Of a stretch of DNA of 64,000 nt, positions 1 through 10,530 are shown one piece after another. Under the pieces are notes generated by a model. It was not told where the DNA came from and did not search any database. It worked only from the letters and a program-made list of their open reading frames with translations. The stretch is taken from contig JBBELK010001195.1 of the NCBI GenBank assembly GCA_037783545.1, positions 248,001-312,000 on the forward strand, given 5' to 3'. Origin of the DNA: Henricia sp. BOLD:AAB3569 (lineage: Eukaryota > Echinodermata > Asteroidea > Spinulosida > Echinasteridae). Made by a program: the position numbers and the translations under genes. Position 1 is the first letter of the stretch, and each line of letters begins with the position of its first letter.

Positions 1-726
1 CTACATTAATATTCATGGTACTCCTTTAAATGGATGTGTTTTTGTGAATTTTGAATAGGGTTTCATCTCCATCGTAATAACGCATGCAGCAAGCTTGAAG
101 TGCAAATTTTTTAGGCTACGTACATGTAAGCCTATTCGACTTGATCAGTTTATGCGAATTTGGGATTATCGATGGTTTTTGTTTAAAATATAATCGCAAA
201 CGCTGATGATTGCATGATTGCAGATCGTGGTTTTGGAGAAAGATAGAGCTGACATTTTGAACAGTGCTGTCAAGCATGGGCGCCAAAGAATGGGGTTGTC
301 GGCCTCGTTGAAACCGAAGCTAGGGATTTGGAAATCTGTGACATCGTCAGCCACACAGTCGTGACACTATTTTTGATATCTGTTGCAACTTGTCTGTTGT
401 GTGAAAATGGTTTGTTGTGTGAAAACTCAAAATAGAAATTTTGGATTTTTTTAAAAGTCTCATAAGCAAATGGGGCAGTTTTAATGTGCTTTTCAAGCTT
501 TCGGTCAAATATGTCACCTTCTCAACATTTGCCAGTTTTGTATGACAAGGACGCAGATCTTCGATGGTGAGGAAAGATTTGTTTGCAGGACTTTTTCTAA
601 TCTGGAGCGAAGATCTGATTTATCAAGACTGTAATATTTCTTGCAGGATAGCTAGTAAAGTCGTGTTACAAACTAAGCACGCACGCCACTTGTAGGTATT
701 ATGCCGACCATTTTAGCCACCAGCAA

Positions 727-836
727 TAGCTAAGATAATCTCAGCTCTTGTTTTATCATTTTTCATTGGGATGTGGTCTTTTTAGACCACATCCCAATGA
801 AAAATGATAAAACAAGAGCTGAGATTATCTTAGCTA
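727..836. mobile_element. Perfect 110-bp palindromic element with 9-bp target duplication
   Basis: Bases 727-779 and 784-836 are perfect 53-bp reverse complements around a 4-base TTTT loop. The palindrome is flanked on both sides by CACCAGCAA (718-726 and 837-845), which reads as a 9-bp target-site duplication. Eight- to eleven-base duplications are known for Mutator-like and Merlin-type transposons, so this is probably a minimal foldback MITE. The superfamily is an inference from duplication length only. Confidence 0.75.
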
Positions 837-1255
837 CACCAGCAACACGTTTTGAAAATCAACTAGTCGAAGAAGAATGTTACAAACAAAAACCAAAATC
901 CAATTTGTAGTAAAAAAAAAAAAAAAAACGGGCAAAATTACTGACCCGCCAGCTCGAGTTTGGAAAGTTGGCAGTGCGCTCGATCCCTTTTAATTTTACA
1001 TAAAGCGCATCTTAGTCTGTGGTGCGTTAACTGGACTGCAGTGCCACAACAGTTGGAAAACGATAAAGCAACAGAAGGTAAACATAGTTTTAATACATTC
1101 TGCTCAGCTTCATTTGTTTTCTGCGACGTGGTAAAGGGCTGTGCAGTTTAATTTATCGATGTATTTAGCCCTTGACGTGACACAAGTAATTGGCGCAATC
1201 ACATCTAAAGGGACTGATACCGAGTTAATACTTGAATATGATACTGTTAGAACAC

Positions 1256-1320
1256 ATTCATCAAAAGAAGCTGATACAAGATCTCCCATAATCATTATAG
1301 GGGAGATCTTTTTGATGAAT
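1256..1320. repeat. Interrupted inverted repeat (hairpin)
   Basis: ATTCATCAAAA (1256-1266) pairs with TTTTGATGAAT (1310-1320), and AAGATCTCCC (1278-1287) pairs with GGGAGATCTT (1301-1310). The inner 10-bp stem is perfect. It may be a small MITE remnant or a terminal structure of the surrounding repeat. Confidence 0.5.
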
Positions 1321-1766
1321 ATTGTTGTACATTTATTTGTACATCATAAATGCTCTTGACTGTAACTTAACATACTACATTTCACTAAACGCTTAACACA
1401 GTTTCTCTAAATAACAATATTGAAGTTTTAAAACACGCATTAACCGAATCAGATAACATTACATCCCCTCTGGTAGAAGTGGACGTTACCACGGCACGAT
1501 GGCCGAAATGTTATTGGCTGGTTCTATGGCAACAGCGTGATTATATATTACGCGCCATGAAGCATTAATATTGGCGCGAAAACAGGTTTCTCAAGTCTCT
1601 AGACAGGTACTATTTATAACAACGACTGTTGCGTGTGGGGATTATAGGCGTCAGACGGACCAAATACGACTGTCTAGAGACTTGACCTCAAGTCTACGGT
1701 CCATCAAGCTTGCAAACTTCGGTTACGACTGCGTGGCTGATGATGTCACAGATTTCCAAGTCCCCA

Positions 1767-2877
1767 CACTGTTAAAAAAATCTCTGTTCATTTACAGTAC
1801 ATTCATATGTCAATTGGCATTACATAGCGTACTGTTTTTAAACAGTACATTCTACTTTTTTGTTTTATCTGTTTGCATACAGTAGACTCTACTGTTATTT
1901 GGAATTGTAAATTTACAGAAGATTCTTCTGTTTTTCAACAGACGACTAAGTGATCGTTTTGTGCATGGTTTTGTTCTTTAACAAAGCCTTCTGTACAGAA
2001 ACAATTCTATGTAACTGAACGAAGCAGTCCAGGTTATTGACGACTGTTTCTTGTTGACCTTTACAGTTCACTTTTTGTGTTGTAGATGCACCACACTTCA
2101 TGTAAAATAAGTCTGCATGTTTCTCTCAATTTCCTAGTTTTTATTTGCATGCCGGGGTGCAGTGGAGTTTCAACAGGGTGTACAATTTACCAAAAATGTA
2201 ACCCGACTCACTGAAATACAGGAATATGATAAATTCAGGGGGAATTTCCGCCTGAGTCTACTGTATTCCCGCACTTTGAGGCAGGTTACGTGCTCCCGTG
2301 TATCTCCACTGCAGGCAGTATTGCACGGCAAATAAAACGCAAATAAAAACCAAAAAATGTAAGAAAATACCGACTTGCCTTTCACGACATGTAGAGCAGC
2401 CACTTCTCGTTCAAGTCGGCACTATAAACTGAACAGTCTCCAGTATATATTTCGACATAACGCCCGCCAAAATCTGTCATTTCATATACGAACGGCACAA
2501 CTACAAAAAGCGCACTGCGCAGTTTGAATTTACTGCAGTGATTTCCCAGCATGCAACGTACTGGTACTCGCTATCAACGCCGCGTAATTTCTGCCGCATA
2601 CCAGGGAACATCGATGGGATAACAGAAGGTCCTCTGTTACTAAACAGTAACATGGCTGTATTTTAACAGATGAAGATTAAAAGTTTCTTGTTCCTGAACA
2701 AACCTGTAATTTAACGGCAAACCGTCTGTAATCATACAGAACAATATTTTTAAAATGTACACAGACGGAAGAACGTTTGTGCAATAACAACAAATTCCAA
2801 AAACAGTAAAAGTTACTGTTCGATTTTGACTTTTTCAACAGAAAAACACCTGTGACTCAACACAATTATTTACAGTG
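1767..2877. mobile_element. CACTG-ended DNA element nested in a foldback arm
   Basis: The insertion begins CACTGT and ends ACAGTG, and it interrupts the right arm of the surrounding foldback element. The intact left arm (near 315-330) shows what the empty site looked like. A CA dinucleotide lies on both sides (1765-1766 and 2878-2879), compatible with a 2-bp duplication. The interior is packed with ACAGT/ACTGT words in both orientations and encodes no recognisable transposase. CACTA/EnSpm-like or Chapaev-like non-autonomous element is a possible class, not established. Confidence 0.6.
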
Positions 2878-3481
2878 CAGCTTCGGCTTCAACGAGGCCG
2901 ACAACCCCATTCTTTGGCGCCCATGCTCGACAGCACCGTTCAAAATGTTAGCTCTATCTTTTTCCATAACCACGATCTGACAATCATGCAATCATCAGCG
3001 TTTGCGATTATATTTTAAAGAAAAAACATCGATAATCGCAAATTCGCATAAACTGATCAAGTCGAATAGGCTTACATACGTATGTAGCCTAACCGAAACA
3101 AATTTGCACTTCAAACTTGCTGATGGAGATGAAACCCAATTCAAAATTCACAAAAACACATCCTTTTAGAGGAGTAACACGAATATTAATGTCGTCCTGC
3201 GTTTCGACCAATCAGCTTTCTACGTCCAATTCTGGTAACAATCTCCATATACCGTGTACAAAACGGAAACAGGTTTCTCAAATATGTAACTAGAGGTCGA
3301 TTAGACTTGTGTCCAGTCCATTCACGACTACGCTGCTGCCGTTCACGAAACAACCGGTCTAGTTACAGACTTGACATCAAGTCTAGTGCTGAAGAGGAGG
3401 GATGAACAAGACTGTCACTCACCCGCACAACTATCTCAGGAACACCAGCGGACACAGTCGTCTTAACGAAAACCCGAGAAC

Positions 3482-3831
3482 ATCCGTCTTGGTATGGCGT
3501 GGTATGGTTTTATTTCATACATCTTCCCTGGATTAATTTAATACAATCATTACAAGCTGCGTTATATAAACATGTCATGAAAGTACAACACAACACAATA
3601 AGGGCATATTTGTTAATGGAAGATGAATGGGATGCTAGATAAAAAGCCAATCAGGCTTAAACAAGACCTAGGACCCCCGTTACAATTAACAAGGTAATTT
3701 TAAATCAAGGTGAGGTGCAAAATTAACAAGAATAAATAAAACTTAACTTTATACAATTGTTAAAATTTCTAAAGGACATTATGTACCGTACATACTAGCT
3801 ACACTTCGAGGTATTTGTGTACACTTATTCA
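3482..3831 (-). mobile_element. LINE-2 3'-UTR fragment
   Basis: Read on the minus strand this ends in a TGAAATAAAACCATACC-type tail near 3482-3520. Its first 240 bases match the sequence that follows the LINE-2 C-terminal reading frame at 9205-9425. I therefore read it as the 3' untranslated end of LINE-2. It contains no coding sequence. Confidence 0.5.
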
Positions 3832-4015
3832 AATGAGGCCGATGATTCTCAAGACCATTCTCTTGTTTCTTCACCAGATTAGGAACATTGTTCTCTCCCT
3901 AGTATCCCAGAAGAGTTTGTCAAAAATCAAATTGCATCTTTGTCGGTTGGGAAAGTAACAGGCCCAGATGGTATTAGCGTTAATATTATTAAAATGGCTG
4001 CACCATTTATTACTA

Positions 4016-4211
4016 TGGGTAGGCAGGCTTTAGGGCTACAGTGTTTAGGTTCACTTTTGCTTACCCTGGCCTGCTTGGAATGTTTTGTCCTTGTTTTACT
4101 CCCATGTCTACTTGGACTAACTTTCTTACGTAACTTTTGTTAATTGTTCACTACATGTATTTTGCCTGTTTGTATTTCTTATTTTGGCCAAATAAATAAT
4201 AATAATAATAA
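4016..4211 (+). mobile_element. Short retroposon insertion with (AAT)n tail
   Basis: Comparison with LINE-1 copy B (20510-20540) shows 196 extra bases here. They end in an AAATAAATAATAATAAT tail and are flanked by TACTA on both sides (4011-4015 and 4212-4216). This is a small retroposed fragment with a 5-bp duplication. I see no tRNA-like A/B boxes, so it may be a truncated LINE 3' end rather than a SINE. Confidence 0.65.
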
Positions 4212-5074
4212 TACTAAGTCTTTAACGCATATATTTAACCTCTCCATAATAAATGAACAGTATCCCAAGGCATGGAAACATGCTTCAGTTACACCTATTC
4301 ATAAAGAAGGCGATAAGTGCAACGCATGTAATTACCGACCTATATCAATCTTGCCGATTATCCCTAAAATCCTAGAAAGATGGATACACTCGAACCACCT
4401 TAATGAAAACAATTTCATTCCTGTTTGTCAATCTGGATTTCGGCCTTTGCACTCAACAGAAAGTACACTAAACGATTTCACAAACGAGTGTCTTCAAGCT
4501 ATGGATCACGGGAGAATGACCGGAACAATTTTCCTAGATTTCAGTAAGGCATTTGACTGCGTTGACCATAACATTATTCTAGAAAAACTAGAAAAGCTAA
4601 ACATATCGATTTCAGTAATAAACTGGTTTAAGACCTATCTCAGTGATCGCAGTCAAACCGTTAATATTAGTAAACATATATCAACATTTTTGCCTATAAG
4701 TGTCGGTGTACCACAAGGATCAATTCTGGGCCCTGAAACTAGCCTTAACATGTCATTAGACATGATTCGTCTGTGGTCTGTTAAACATAAAATCAAAATT
4801 AATGTATGCAAATTGGCTCAAAGAAAAAGATAAGCGCGCATGAGCTCAGAGTACACACTAACAATGATCAAGTGCATAACGTTAAATCGTTTAAATGCTT
4901 GGGTGTTATTATTGAGGAAACTTAAGTTGGAACCAACATGTCGAATATGTAAAGAAGACAGTTTTCTCGAAATTAGCTATGTTCAAAAGAATTCGCGACT
5001 GTGTAACTCAAAAGCACATGAACACCCTTATGTTAAGTTTAGTCATGCCTAGTCTAGATTATTGTGGCACAGTA

Positions 5075-6795
5075 CAGGGTGTCTCAGAAAAAAGTATACC
5101 CAACTGAAATCATTGATTATTATGAAAACAACTCAATAGTTTTTTAAGTGTAATAATGTCATTAGAAAGAGCTCGATCAACTCTTTTCAATGATGCTTGT
5201 AACATGCATTCATATCTATGGGTGAATGAGTAACAATGCAATGATTGCCGGCAGTTGAATTCCAGACTGTGACAAATCGACAAGGGCATTATTTGCCTAT
5301 TCAGGACACTGTGGAATAGTTACACAACTTGAATTTGTGAATTCCATTACCTAACTTCAATGTGTGACACGCCATGAAAAGGCCTGGCCATTGGCCTTCT
5401 CATCAGATCACAAGCAGCAATGGTGCAACTCACAACTGAACAGAGAGTTTTTGTTGTCCAAAGGTACCAAGAGACAATGAGTCTCGTTGCAGTCCAGGAA
5501 GCATTTCGGCTGCAATTCCAAGATCGTGAGCCCCCTACCAAAATGACAATCTGGAAAAATGTGCGCAAGAGCACGGTACCAGTTTGAATTTAAACAGGGG
5601 CCAGAGTGGACGGCGACGTACGGGGAGGTCACAAGAAAATATCGAACTTGTCCAAAATGCCATTGATGAAAACCCGCAGATCAGTGCAAGACGGAATCCA
5701 AGTGAATTGTCCAGGGCCACGTTTAACCGAATCACCAAGCAGGACCTCCATCTCCATGCATACCATCCTCAAACAAGGCATCAACTCCTCCCAGCTGACT
5801 TTGGCCGAAGATTGGCTTTCTGTCGTTGGTTCATTGCAAAGTGTGAACGAGATGCACAGTTCCTTCAGTCATTCAACATTGGCGATGAGGCTGCATTTTC
5901 TCTTAATGGGCGAGTCAACTTCCACAACTCCCATGAATATTCCAGAAGGGGCCATCCACTAAACTTCACCTACGACAAGAACATGAGTAGGGAAAAACTG
6001 AATGTTTGGATTGGGTTGTGTGGAAATGGGCATTTGTTCGGTCCTTTCTTCTTCGATAGAAACTTGAATGGCATTGCCTATCTCAACATGATAAATGACT
6101 TCGTGGTTCCTGAGATGCAGCAAGTCTTCCAGAGGCAACAGAATGGAGTCTTCCGTCGGGCATGGTGGGCACAAGATGGAGCCCCTGCCCACAGATTGCG
6201 AGAAGTTAGATACCGTCTGGCCGCCTTGTTTGGAGAACGAGTAGTCGCTCTTTACCATCCTGTGGAATGGCCTCCAAGATCACCAGATCTTACCCCCTGC
6301 GACTTCTTTCTGTGGGGTTACCTGAAAGACAAGGTTTTCACCACACCTCCAGCAAATCTGGATGATTTAAGGCAGCGAATCACAGAGGCAGTTGATAACT
6401 TGCGCCAGGATCACCAAATGATCCGACGGGCTGCCAGAGACATGGTCAGACGATGCCAGCTGTGCATTGATAGGGAGGGCGGTCATGTGAAGGGTCCAGG
6501 GCCATAATTTGACACTGGTACGTTTCATTGAATAAATGAGTAATTTTCATCAATCGTTTTGTTTGATTTCACTTCCTACAGAACACTTGTCGATTTGTCA
6601 CAGTCTGGAATTCAGCTGCTGGCAATCATTGCATTGTTACTCATTCACCCATGGATATGAATGCATGTTACAAGCATCATTGAACAGAGTTGATCGAGCT
6701 CTTTCTAATGACATATTACACTTAAAAAACTATTGAGTTGTTTTCATAATAATTAATGATTTCAGTTGGGTATACTTTTTTTCTGAGACACCCTG
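5075..6795 (+). mobile_element. Tc1/mariner-superfamily transposon with about 208-bp TIRs
   Basis: The element starts CAGGGTGTCTCAG, ends CTGAGACACCCTG, and is flanked by TA on both sides (5073-5074 and 6796-6797). The uninterrupted site is seen in LINE-1 copy B near 27196. Inverted repeats extend over roughly 5075-5283 and 6589-6795 with few mismatches. They are much longer than the 20-30 bp of classical mariners. One transposase gene lies between them. Arm similarity and the mostly open frame suggest a fairly recent insertion into an already decayed LINE. Confidence 0.92.
5420..6507 (+). pseudogene. Mariner-type transposase (DDD), one N-terminal frameshift
   Basis: The transposase would bind the TIRs and catalyse cut-and-paste at TA sites. 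An ATG at 5420 opens a frame of about 50 codons with helix-turn-helix character (TTEQRVFVVQRY, then PPTKMTIWKN). The frame breaks near 5565-5570 and continues in the -1 frame from about 5566 to the TAA at 6505-6507. The catalytic blocks are intact: FNIGDEAAFS near 5875, WWAQDGAPAHR near 6165, and WPPRSPDLTPCDFFLWG near 6270. I count 41 residues between the second and third catalytic aspartates, which suggests a DD41D-type subgroup. A five-base or equivalent deletion explains the frameshift, so this copy probably gives no functional full-length protein. The remaining 307-codon frame is otherwise clean. Confidence 0.88.
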
Positions 6796-7624
6796 TATAG
6801 GGTGACCGTTACGCATCTCATAACACTGTATTTAACAAATGCCTCAAACGTGCAGCCAAAATAATACTAAAATGCGATTTCCTAACGCCATCAGCTGACA
6901 TGTTTAAAAAGCTCGACAGGCTTGCCTATCCAGAGAGAGTTAAATACAAGAAAGCTATATTTGTCTTTAAAAGCATCAATTCCTTGGCCCCGCAGTATAT
7001 GGCAAGTATATTTACACCTTACGTACAAACTCGAGAAACTCGTCAATCTGCCGAAAAGACACTGAAAATTCACTTTGCACGAAAAGGGCTCTTACGCCTC
7101 GAGTTTTGCTGTAGCTGGCGCCGCAATTTGGAACAGCCTTAGTGCACACCTTAACCCTATGTCTTCTTTGAGCTCATTCAAATCGGCACTTCGCCAAACA
7201 TACACATAATATTCACATGATCAACTTAAAGTGATAAATGCTAATTTACGGAGTCGTATGACTTGGTTACCATACAATCAAACTTTAATTTTGGAGCCGG
7301 AGGGGAATTTTCCCATTTTGTTTTATTTTTGTTCTCTTAAAAAGAGTTTTTGCGGGTTTTTCGCCCTTCCCGTAATTAGCGTAAATTTTAGTGTCACGTG
7401 CATGTATACTAATTACTTGTGATGTTGTTCTTCTGTAACCATTATTTTGTTCATGTTGTAGTTGTTGTACAAATGTATCTTATTCCAGTTTGTTTGTGAT
7501 TGTGAAGTTGTTCAATTTAGTATATTTTTTTCTATGTGTGTTTGCAGGGCCCCAATGGAAACCAGTTTTTGTAAACTGTTTGGGCACACCCTGGGTAAAT
7601 GAATGGAATAAATAAATAAATAAA

Positions 7625-8300
7625 ATATTTAGTACCTTGAAAGGAGAACATTTTTAAAATATTGTTTAAATTAGTAAATACTACGCATGTATGGAATATT
7701 TTTAAAATTATTACACAGTAGTGGACCTTGGTGTCTAACCGTAGATTTACAAATACTTGTTCTAACAGGATTTATGTGAAACATAGAAGACAATCTTGTA
7801 TACTAGGTGTGGATTGCACTATTTAAAGTAAACATATTCTTAACAATATGTCTTTATCATACTTAAACATTAAGACCCCAAGGTGGCATTTGTACCAATT
7901 GTAAGACATTTAAAGCTTTTAAAAACATCTGTATTTGGTACATGTACACTGGTAGAATTATTAATTACTTTAAGGGATTTCTTTTTGACTACAAATAATT
8001 TATTTAAATACGTTTGATATGCATTTCCCAAAGACAAAACAGCATATTGTAAGTGGGGAAGGGTTAAAGTGTTGTAAATGGAAATAAGCACCGCAGTATG
8101 TGCATCAATTTGCGAAGAATACCCAAGTTCCTTGAGATCACAGAGTGGACTTTTTGACAGTGCTCTTTCCAAGGAATTTTGTATTGTGAGTTTGATTCAT
8201 TAAAATATTATTAAAGTACACATTATAGTTTGTTTTCTTCTTAGAAAACACCATATAGTTTGTCTTGTCAATATTAATGGATAGTTAACTACATATCGTC
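7625..8300 (-). mobile_element. LINE-2 fragment 1 (RT C-terminal region)
   Basis: The minus-strand frame 8172-7870 encodes the post-catalytic part of a non-LTR reverse transcriptase. It includes LTLPHLQYAVLSLGNAYQTY and LNKLFVVKKKSLKVINNS, the usual pattern after the RT core in CR1/Daphne-type LINEs. Upstream on the minus strand (8290-8180) the frame reads INIDKTNYMVFSKKK, a conserved block preceding it, but a deletion joins the two. It abuts the 3' tail of LINE-1 copy A tail-to-tail. Not functional. Confidence 0.75.
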
Positions 8301-8653
8301 GGTGTCACCACAAAGTGACACCCTAAGGCACATTTCGTAAAACATAATTTGTAGAAAAACCGTTTGGAAAGTTCTGCATCAAGTTACTCTTAAAAATCAT
8401 TTGTTTCTATGTGAAATAATTCAATTATCGCATAAACGATAAAATGCATTACTTACACGGAAACACGCAAGGGCGCCTTCAGGCTTCCACTTTCAGTTTT
8501 GCTGCTGAGGGGGCGTCGCCGCGGATCTTTCGATTGTCATCGATGCCAAAATGTTGCGTGCGCGTGGCTTTGATTGGTGACCACGGCGCATGCAAATTCT
8601 GGCAACTTTACTGCAGCCAATGACCTGTCTGATTCTGCTTGGCTGACCCTGCT
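8300..8653. repeat. Dispersed module with CCAAT and octamer words, copy 1
   Basis: This stretch holds a GGTGTCAC...GTGACACC hairpin near 8309-8330, a TTATCG...CGATAA hairpin near 8425-8445, ATTGG near 8573-8577, ATGCAAAT at 8590-8597 and CCAAT near 8618. The same module recurs near 10100-10530, 17877-18200 and 18925-19260. No reading frame is seen. It may be a promoter or 5' region of a transposon; that is inference from the motifs. Confidence 0.5.
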
Positions 8654-8755
8654 TGTTCAATTTAGTATATTTGTTCTATGTGTGTTTGCAGGGCCCCAAT
8701 GGAAACCAGTTCTTGGGCACACCCTGGGTAAATAAATGGAATAAATAAATAAATA
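8654..8755 (+). mobile_element. LINE-1 3' tail, extra copy
   Basis: This repeats the last about 130 bases of LINE-1 copy A (from GTTCAATTTAGTATATTT near 7483), with a short internal deletion, and ends in an AATAAATAAATA tail. It starts abruptly after the module at 8300-8653. A local segmental duplication (7483-8653 followed by 8654 onward) explains it better than an independent retroposition. Confidence 0.65.
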
Positions 8756-9204
8756 CCTGGAAAGGAGAATATTTTTAATATATTGTTTAAATTGGTAAAT
8801 ACTACGCATGTATGGAATATTTTTTAAAATTATTCCACAGTAGTGGACCTTTGTGTCTAACCGTAGATTTACAAATACTTGTTCTAACAGGATTTATGTG
8901 AAACATAGAACAAAATATTGTATAATAGGTGTGGATTGCACTATTTAAAGTGAACATATTCTTAACAATATGTCTTTATCATACTTAAACATTTAGACCC
9001 CAAGGTGGTATTTGTACCAATTGTAAGACATTTAAAGTTTTTAAAAACATCTGTATTTGGTACATGTACACTGGTAGAATTATTAATTACTTTAAGGGAT
9101 TTCTTTTGGACTACAAATAATTTATTTAAATACGTTTGATATGCATTTCCCAAAGACAAAACAGCATGTTGTAAGTATATGAAAAATAACTTTGTTGATA
9201 ACAC
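8756..9204 (-). mobile_element. LINE-2 fragment 2
   Basis: A second copy of the LINE-2 C-terminal reading frame (9204-8962 on the minus strand, with the same VLSLGNAYQTYLNKLFVVQ block) and the region after it. At 9205 it is joined to the LINE-2 3'-UTR sequence also seen at 3585-3831, so the order of parts is rearranged. Not functional. Confidence 0.7.
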
Positions 9205-10090
9205 AACACAATAAGTGCATATTTGTTAATGGAAGATGTATGGGATGCTAGATAAAAGGCCAATCAGGCTTATACAAGACCTAACACCCCCGTTACAATT
9301 AACAATGTAATTTTAAATTAAGGTGAGGTGCAAAATTAACAAGAATAAATAAAACATAACTTTATACAATAGTCAAAACTTCTAAAGGACTACACTTCGA
9401 GGCTTTTGTGTACACTTATTCAGCTATTGAAATATTTAGTACCTTGAAAGGAGATAATTTTTAAAATATTGTTTAAATTGGTAAATACTACGCATGTATG
9501 GAATATTTTCAAAATTATTCCACAGTAGTGGACCTTGGTGTCTAACCGTAGATTTACAAATACTTGTTCTAACAGGATTTATGTGAAACATAGAAGGCAA
9601 TCTTGTATAATAGGTGTGGATTGCACTATTTAAAGTAAACATATTCTTAACAATATGTCTTTATCATACTTAAACATTAAGACCCCAAGGTGGTATTTGT
9701 ACCAATTGTAAGACATTTAAAGTTTCTAAAAACATCTGTATTTGGTACATGTACACTCGTAGAATTATTAATTACTTTGAGGGATTTCTTTTGGACTACA
9801 AATAATTTATTTAAATACGTTTGATATGTATTTCCCAAAGACAAAACAGCATATTGTAAGTGGGGAAGGGTTAAAGTGTTGTAAATGGAAATAAGCACCG
9901 CAGTATGTGCATCAATTTGCGAAGAATACCCAAGTTCCTTGAGATCACAGAGTGGACTTTTTGACAGTGCTCTTTCCAAGGAATTTTGTATTGTGAGTTT
10001 GATTCATTAAAATATTATTAAAGTACACATTATAGTTTGTTTTCTTCTTAGAAAACACCATATAGTTTGTCTTGTCAATATTAATGGATA
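9205..10090 (-). mobile_element. LINE-2 fragment 3 with C-terminal domain and 3' UTR
   Basis: On the minus strand this reads RT C-terminal part (9979-9677), then the final domain (9642-9436, with CKSTVRHQGPLLWNNFENI and a terminal LLSRY stop), then 3' UTR (9425-9205). The GP-LW-N pattern near the C-terminus is typical of jockey-superfamily LINE ORFs. One frame break separates the two coding parts. It is the best guide in the window to the LINE-2 3' end. Confidence 0.75.
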
Positions 10091-10099
10091 GTTAACTAC

Positions 10100-10530
10100 A
10101 TATCGTCGGTGTCACCACAAAGTGACACCCTAAGGCACATTTCGTAAAACATAATTTGTAGAAAAACCGTTTGGAAAGTTCTGCATCAAGTTACTCTTAA
10201 AAATCATTTGTTTCTATGTGAAATAATTCAATTATCGCATAAACGATAAAATGCATTACTTACACGGAAACACGCAAGGGCGCCTTCAGGCTTCCACTTT
10301 CAGTTTTGCTGCTGAGGGGGCGTCGCCGCGGATCTTTCGATTGTCATCGATGCCAAAATGTTGCGTGCGCGTGGCTTTGATTGGTGACCACGGCGCATGC
10401 AAATTCTGGCAACTTTACTGCAGCCAATGACCTGTCTGATTCTGCTTGGCTGACCCGCCCACGTGCGCGTCCCTTTGCACGAGATCGAGAGCGGGAATGC
10501 TCACTTTGGATCAGCTTGTGCCAGTGCGAA
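10100..10530. repeat. Dispersed CCAAT/octamer module, copy 2
   Basis: Near-identical to 8300-8653 and extending further, through CCCGCCCACGTGCGCG to GTGCGAACATCTAAACAAATTTC. ATGCAAAT lies at 10397-10404, flanked by an inverted and a direct CCAAT. Short frames run across it on both strands but show no protein family. The longer 3' part is shared with the tandem array at 17193-19260. Confidence 0.5.

Larger units (their letters stand above)
3..3192. mobile_element. Foldback DNA element with about 360-bp inverted arms (interrupted)
   Basis: The first 360 bases recur as an inverted copy in 1726-1766 plus 2878-3192. For example, the start ACATTAATATTC is matched by GAATATTAATGT at 3181-3192, and the block holding GGCGCCAAAGAATGGGG near 280 is matched near 2905-2925. 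The right arm is split by another element at 1767-2877. No transposase frame is visible in the interior (364-1725), which also holds a 110-bp palindrome and a smaller hairpin. It looks like a non-autonomous foldback or long-TIR element. The left end lies at the window edge, so a target duplication cannot be checked. Confidence 0.75.
3832..7624 (+). mobile_element. LINE-1 copy A (CR1/L2-like), interrupted and internally deleted
   Basis: A 5'-truncated non-LTR retrotransposon in plus orientation. It is in two pieces, 3832-5074 and 6796-7624, split by a mariner, with a 196-bp retroposon at 4016-4211. The reading frame shows reverse transcriptase blocks: KVTGPDGIS near 3950, YRPISILPIIPKILE near 4335, GRMTGTIFLDFSKAFDCVDH near 4510 and VGVPQGSILGP near 4705. 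Just after that block about 110 bp are missing compared with copy B, removing the YADD catalytic motif. The C-terminal part resumes after the mariner (MFKKLDRLAYPERVKYKKA near 6900). The element ends in an AATAAAT tail at 7600-7624. It is dead as an autonomous element. Confidence 0.85.
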
